DNA of 8,649 nt from the NCBI GenBank assembly GCA_021775195.1, contig JAJFIG010000211.1, positions 1 through 8,649 of the forward strand. Direction: 5' to 3'. Made by a program: the position numbers and the translations under genes. This document shows, one piece after another, positions 5,969 to 8,649 of this stretch; the stretch's first letter is position 1, and every line of letters starts with the position of its first letter. The stretch is from Rhodospirillales bacterium. Lineage in GTDB: Bacteria > Pseudomonadota > Alphaproteobacteria > Rhodospirillales > 2-02-FULL-58-16. Under the pieces are notes generated by a model that searched no databases, was not told where the DNA came from, and worked only from the letters and a program-made list of their open reading frames with translations.

Positions 5969-6017
5969 TCACGCGATCATACGGATATCGATACGAAACG
6001 CCCTTGATCTGAATCAA
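5969..6017 (-). promoter_or_regulatory. Predicted class-II FNR/FixK-type promoter
   Basis: The box TTGATCTGAATCAA (6004-6017) is a perfect match to the FNR/ANR/FixK consensus TTGAT-N4-ATCAA. On the minus strand a TATGAT hexamer (5981 to 5976, 5 of 6 to TATAAT) is centred 32 bp from the box centre. This puts a start near 5969 and the box at about -41.5, the standard activating position. Read on the plus strand, the equivalent -10 place (6040-6045, AGTCTG) has no match, so the promoter faces the REC-PAS-PAS gene. The activator itself is not in the window. Confidence 0.7.
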
Positions 6018-6100
6018 GCAATGGGAATTCGCGATTTCGAGTCTGTCCGTGTCCCCAACTCCTGCATGAAAGCGTTGGCGTTCTGGGCATCAGCCTGGTC

Positions 6101-6240
6101 AGTAGACTTATCCTAATTCGTTGTTATTGAACGTGACTTTATGAGTTTGTCGCAATGGAGCGTAAGCTGGTCATTTTCACTGTATTTTAGTGTTATATAA
6201 GGAAATTTTTTATTCCAATAGGGGTTTTGACCACGATATG
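6101..6240. other. AT-rich intergenic island without a recognisable gene
   Basis: By hand count 48 of 140 bases are G or C (34%), far below the flanking genes. It lies between the histidine kinase stop and the FNR box. Reading frames here are very short (under 20 codons) without Shine-Dalgarno sequences, and no intrinsic terminator with a T tract was found for the kinase. The part from 6018 to 6100 shows nothing recognisable. Confidence 0.5.
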
Positions 6241-6243
6241 GAA

Positions 6244-8049
6244 TTAAAGCGTGAAATAAAATTTCGCGCCCTTGCCGGCTTCGGCCTTGGCCCAGATCTC
6301 ACCGCCATGACGATGGATGATGCGCTGAACGGTGGCGAGTCCTATTCCGGTGCCATCGAATTCTTCTGCCGGATGAAGGCGATAGAAGGGAGCGAACAGG
6401 TTGTCGGCCATGGCCATGTCGAAGCCGGCGCCGTTGTCGGCAACAAAATAGACCGGCTGTTCGTCCAAATTGGTGATCCCGAACTCAATGCGGGGGTTCT
6501 CGGTCCGTCCGGTGTACTTCCAGGAATTGCCAAGCAGGTTGTCCATTGCGACACGAAGCAGGCGCACATCGCCTTCGGCTATGACGTCGGGGGCGATCTC
6601 GACGTCGACTTCGCGGTCGGGTTGGGCATCCCGCAATTGGCCGACCACCGAGCGGGCCAGGGTCGAGAGGTTCACGTTCTCGCGTTCCATTTCGCCGCGG
6701 GTCGAACGGGACATGTCCAGGAGGTCGTCGATAAGCTGGCCCATCTTGTTGCTGGCGGCGTGGACGCGTTCGAGGCGGTGCTTGCCGTCGGCGTCAAGGA
6801 CCTCGGCGTAGTCCTCAACCAGGGAGCGGGTGAAGCCGTTGATGTGGCGTAGCGGCGCCCTCAGGTCATGGGAGACGGAATAGGCGAAGGCCTCGATCTC
6901 GCGGTTGGCCGCCTCCAGGGAGGCCGTCCGGCGACGTACTCGTTGCTCCAGCTCGACGTTGAGGCGGCGAACCTCCGTTTCCGCCGCCCTGCGCTGGGTG
7001 ATGTCGCGGGCGTGGACGTTGACGCAACCGAGCTTGGTTACGGGGACGATGGTCATGGAAAAGAAAAGGGAGCCGAGGGTAATCTCCATGTTGCGCATGT
7101 GCATGGAATCCAGCACCTCGTCGAAGATCTGACGCCAATCGTCGGGGACGTTCCCGTCGACGGTGGAGTTCCAATGATCCAGGATGGGTGCACTCGCCCG
7201 GTTGGCGTATAGTAGGCGGCCGCCACTCAGGACTCGCAACACCGGGTTTGGGTTCTGTTCGTGGACCTCGGCCAGGTCCCTGACCTTCTCCTCGGCTTGG
7301 CGACGGTCGGCGATTTCGCGTTCGAGGGCCAGGTTCTTGGCGTTGATGCTTTCCTCGCTCTCCTTCAGGATGCTGTATTGGCGTTTGAGAATGCGGTCGG
7401 CGCGGCGGACGATCAGGAACAGGACCAAATAAAGAAGGCTGAATACGGCCACCAGCTCGGCCATCAGCCGCACGGTGTTCTGAACGATCCGGTCGATGAG
7501 GTGGGTGACGTCGGAATAGAGCTCGAACACGCTTTCGACCGGACCGCCGACGCGTCGGATGGGTAGGTAGCTCTCGACGACGGTGCGATTCTCGATCAAG
7601 CCATCAAAGGATTGCATGGTGTTGCTGAAGCTCAGGTCGCTTTCCGGTGAGCCGGCGCGGGCCTTGTCCCACAAGTCCATGTCGTGATCGCCCTCGACGC
7701 CGATCTCGTCGGGGTCTGTGGAGAATACGGTATTACCGTCGAGGTGGTAGATCTTGACCTTGAGTACCGGCAGCCCGGCCGAGAGGGAGCGCAGGGTCTC
7801 ATGAAGGCGCTTGGTCTCCGGGCGCGCGCGCAGGGAATCGCCATCCAGATGTCCGACGGACGTGACGTAATCGGCGTATTGGGGCCAGATGGTGTTGGCG
7901 AAGGACTGGGCCAGAGCCAGGTTCTGGGTCTCGGCCAGAGTGACCAGTTCGTTGACTTCGTTCTGGTGGTAGAGGATGACGTGGATGATGGTCACGGTCG
8001 CCAGGGCGAGGGCGCTGGTGAAGGAAAAATACCGAAGAAGCCTGAACAT
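6244..8049 (-). CDS. Membrane histidine kinase: periplasmic sensor, PAS, HisKA, HATPase
   Basis: This 601-aa inner-membrane sensor kinase has transmembrane helix 1 at about 6-27 and helix 2 at about 193-214. They enclose a ~165-residue periplasmic domain; its element VKIYHLDGNTVFSTDPDEIG (98-117) is typical of PDC/Cache folds, which bind small ligands. A coiled coil (about 217-258) leads to a PAS domain (about 259-352, NPVLRVLSGGRLLYANRA) and a second coiled coil. HisKA has the H-box FAYSVSHDLRAPLR with phospho-accepting H394. The ATPase domain shows the N-box DNLLGNSWKYT (503-513), G1 DNGAGF (538-543) and G2 GTGIGLA (566-572); the NSWKYT form is common in the phytochrome-like HisKA group. 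There is no receiver of its own, so it needs a partner; the REC-PAS-PAS protein on the same strand is the obvious candidate. The ATG at 8047-8049 has GGAGG 10 nt upstream; a TTG 38 codons earlier adds a Pro/Arg-rich stretch before helix 1 and is rejected. Confidence 0.93.
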   Translation of the reverse strand: MFRLLRYFSFTSALALATVTIIHVILYHQNEVNELVTLAETQNLALAQSFANTIWPQYADYVTSVGHLDGDSLRARPETKRLHETLRSLSAGLPVLKVKIYHLDGNTVFSTDPDEIGVEGDHDMDLWDKARAGSPESDLSFSNTMQSFDGLIENRTVVESYLPIRRVGGPVESVFELYSDVTHLIDRIVQNTVRLMAELVAVFSLLYLVLFLIVRRADRILKRQYSILKESEESINAKNLALEREIADRRQAEEKVRDLAEVHEQNPNPVLRVLSGGRLLYANRASAPILDHWNSTVDGNVPDDWRQIFDEVLDSMHMRNMEITLGSLFFSMTIVPVTKLGCVNVHARDITQRRAAETEVRRLNVELEQRVRRRTASLEAANREIEAFAYSVSHDLRAPLRHINGFTRSLVEDYAEVLDADGKHRLERVHAASNKMGQLIDDLLDMSRSTRGEMERENVNLSTLARSVVGQLRDAQPDREVDVEIAPDVIAEGDVRLLRVAMDNLLGNSWKYTGRTENPRIEFGITNLDEQPVYFVADNGAGFDMAMADNLFAPFYRLHPAEEFDGTGIGLATVQRIIHRHGGEIWAKAEAGKGAKFYFTL

Positions 8050-8059
8050 GCGTGGGTGG

Positions 8060-8064
8060 CCTCC
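8060..8064 (-). promoter_or_regulatory. Ribosome binding site of the histidine kinase gene
   Basis: GGAGG on the minus strand, 10 nt before the ATG at 8047-8049. It decides the start in favour of MFRLLRYF at the edge of the first membrane helix. Confidence 0.7.
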
Positions 8065-8285
8065 ATGCCGGACCCGGCCGGGCATTCGTGGCGGTGCCGG
8101 CCAATCGCGGGGACGATAACATGGCGCGGACTTGGCGGTCATCCCGGTTGAACGATAATCCAAGGTCCTGGGCCGGGCAGGGTTTCCCTTTGCCCTCCAG
8201 GCACGCTAATGTCATGTCCCTGCCGGTTGGTGACGCTGGCCATACCGCTGACGGTCCGCATCGTGCATTATTGCCTATTGGCGCA

Positions 8286-8293
8286 AAGGAGGT
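8286..8293 (+). promoter_or_regulatory. Strong ribosome binding site of the 73-aa protein gene
   Basis: AAGGAGGT, nearly the full anti-Shine-Dalgarno complement, with GGAGG 6 nt before GTG at 8299-8301. It decides the start at GTG instead of the ATG at 8209 in the same frame. Confidence 0.8.
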
Positions 8294-8298
8294 GGAAC

Positions 8299-8520
8299 GT
8301 GGGGAAAATTGAAAGCCTTCACGGGACAACGCCCGCCGAGATATTCCAGAGTGGACTGGAGAATCTGGGGGAGATCGAAGCGATTGCCATTTCCGTGATG
8401 TGGAAGGACGGAAGCGTCACCTCCGGATGGTCCAACGTCGATCCAGCCAGGCTGGCACTGATGATTCTAGCCCTGGACGAGGAACAGCGGGACAAACATC
8501 TACGGGACCAGATGGAATGA
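8299..8520 (+). CDS. Small 73-aa hypothetical protein
   Basis: The GTG start follows a near-perfect Shine-Dalgarno. The product begins GKIESLHGTTPAEIFQSGLENL (helical), continues with a beta-like stretch IEAIAISVMWKDGSVTSGWSN, and ends in a helix, ARLALMILALDEEQRDKHL. There is no signal peptide, membrane segment or metal-binding motif. The pattern of a two-strand hairpin around a turn containing DG, then a helix, resembles small orphan or phage-borne cytoplasmic proteins I have seen, but I cannot name a family. It is divergent from the histidine kinase gene across a 249-bp spacer in which I found no strong promoter. An upstream ATG at 8209 in the same frame adds a Cys/Leu-rich 30-codon stretch and lacks a comparable ribosome binding site. 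Confidence 0.72.
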   Translation: MGKIESLHGTTPAEIFQSGLENLGEIEAIAISVMWKDGSVTSGWSNVDPARLALMILALDEEQRDKHLRDQME

Positions 8521-8649
8521 GCGGACGTGCCGCCCGCCCTGCCTATGTGGTGTTTGGTGGGGTGGGGGATGAATTGTCAGTGGCTGGAATCCTCGCCGCC
8601 ATATTGTAGTATCACCTGAACTCGGACACCGTTGGTAGGGGACAATGGG

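Noticed and set aside
5989..5995. Second copy of the CGATACG half site between the FNR box and its -10
   Set aside because: It is a single 7-mer without its inverted partner, so a shared regulator with the site at 3142-3163 is not supported.
5835..6017. 60-codon minus-strand frame starting inside the FNR box
   Set aside because: It needs a TTG start within the box and upstream of the predicted transcript start, has no ribosome binding site, and has an Arg/Ser-rich composition typical of chance frames.
6192..6218. Minus-strand promoter-like pair TTGGAA / TATAAC in the AT-rich island
   Set aside because: The spacer is only 15 bp and the region is AT-rich enough for chance matches; an aerobic promoter here is possible but not supported.
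6190..6852. 220-codon plus-strand frame opposite the histidine kinase
   Set aside because: It is a shadow of the kinase frame in GC-rich DNA; the minus strand carries complete kinase motifs.
8050..8163. 38-residue N-terminal extension of the histidine kinase from a TTG
   Set aside because: It is Pro/Arg-rich and precedes the first membrane helix; the internal ATG has a good ribosome binding site.
8549..8568. G-run cluster in the last 129 bases, and an ATG at 8645 after TAGGGG as a next gene start
   Set aside because: The cluster has only two-base G runs at its start, so a stable quadruplex is doubtful, and only one or two codons follow the ATG before the window ends.

Overview
The window is GC-rich and densely coded on both strands. 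It looks like chromosomal DNA of an alphaproteobacterium, probably of Rhodospirillales type. The reasons are a FixL-like PAS module, an FNR/FixK-type box, a CheZ-type phosphatase, a MeaB GTPase and a MOFRL-type glycerate 2-kinase. The genus cannot be set from sequence alone. No tRNA, rRNA, insertion sequence, CRISPR array or prophage structure was seen.

Layout: the 3' end of a membrane transporter (3-194, +) converges on an exported cyclophilin (269-823, -), with a CheZ-like phosphatase just upstream in the same direction (937-1467, -). Next come meaB (1660-2763, -) and a small charged protein (2760-3119, -) that overlap by ATGA and form an operon. A divergent spacer holds a -10-like hexamer and a perfect 7-bp inverted repeat. 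It separates that operon from a glycerate 2-kinase gene (3282-4610, +). The kinase gene ends in a stop-on-stop overlap with a response regulator (4607-5746, -). A 497-bp spacer follows, then a membrane histidine kinase (6244-8049, -). A 73-aa protein with a near-perfect Shine-Dalgarno (8299-8520, +) is divergent from the kinase. The last 129 bases hold no gene I can support.

The most interesting part is 4607-8049, a probable oxygen-linked two-component module. The regulator is REC-PAS-PAS with no kinase, DNA-binding, GGDEF, EAL or HD-GYP output. Its first PAS matches the FixL haem-PAS signature, including the residues equivalent to the haem-ligand His and the distal Arg of Bradyrhizobium FixL (here H192 and R212). 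About 260 bp upstream lies a perfect FNR/FixK-type palindrome (TTGAT-N4-ATCAA). A TATGAT hexamer sits 32 bp from its centre on the strand that reads toward the regulator, which is class-II FNR promoter geometry. The regulator may therefore be both made under low oxygen and tuned by oxygen. The upstream kinase, with a periplasmic PDC/Cache-like sensor and a cytoplasmic PAS, is its likely phosphodonor. The output is unknown and is presumably protein-protein contact. The other genes are mainly metabolic or housekeeping: MeaB guards B12-dependent acyl-CoA mutases, glycerate 2-kinase feeds 2-phosphoglycerate into central metabolism, and the cyclophilin folds exported proteins.
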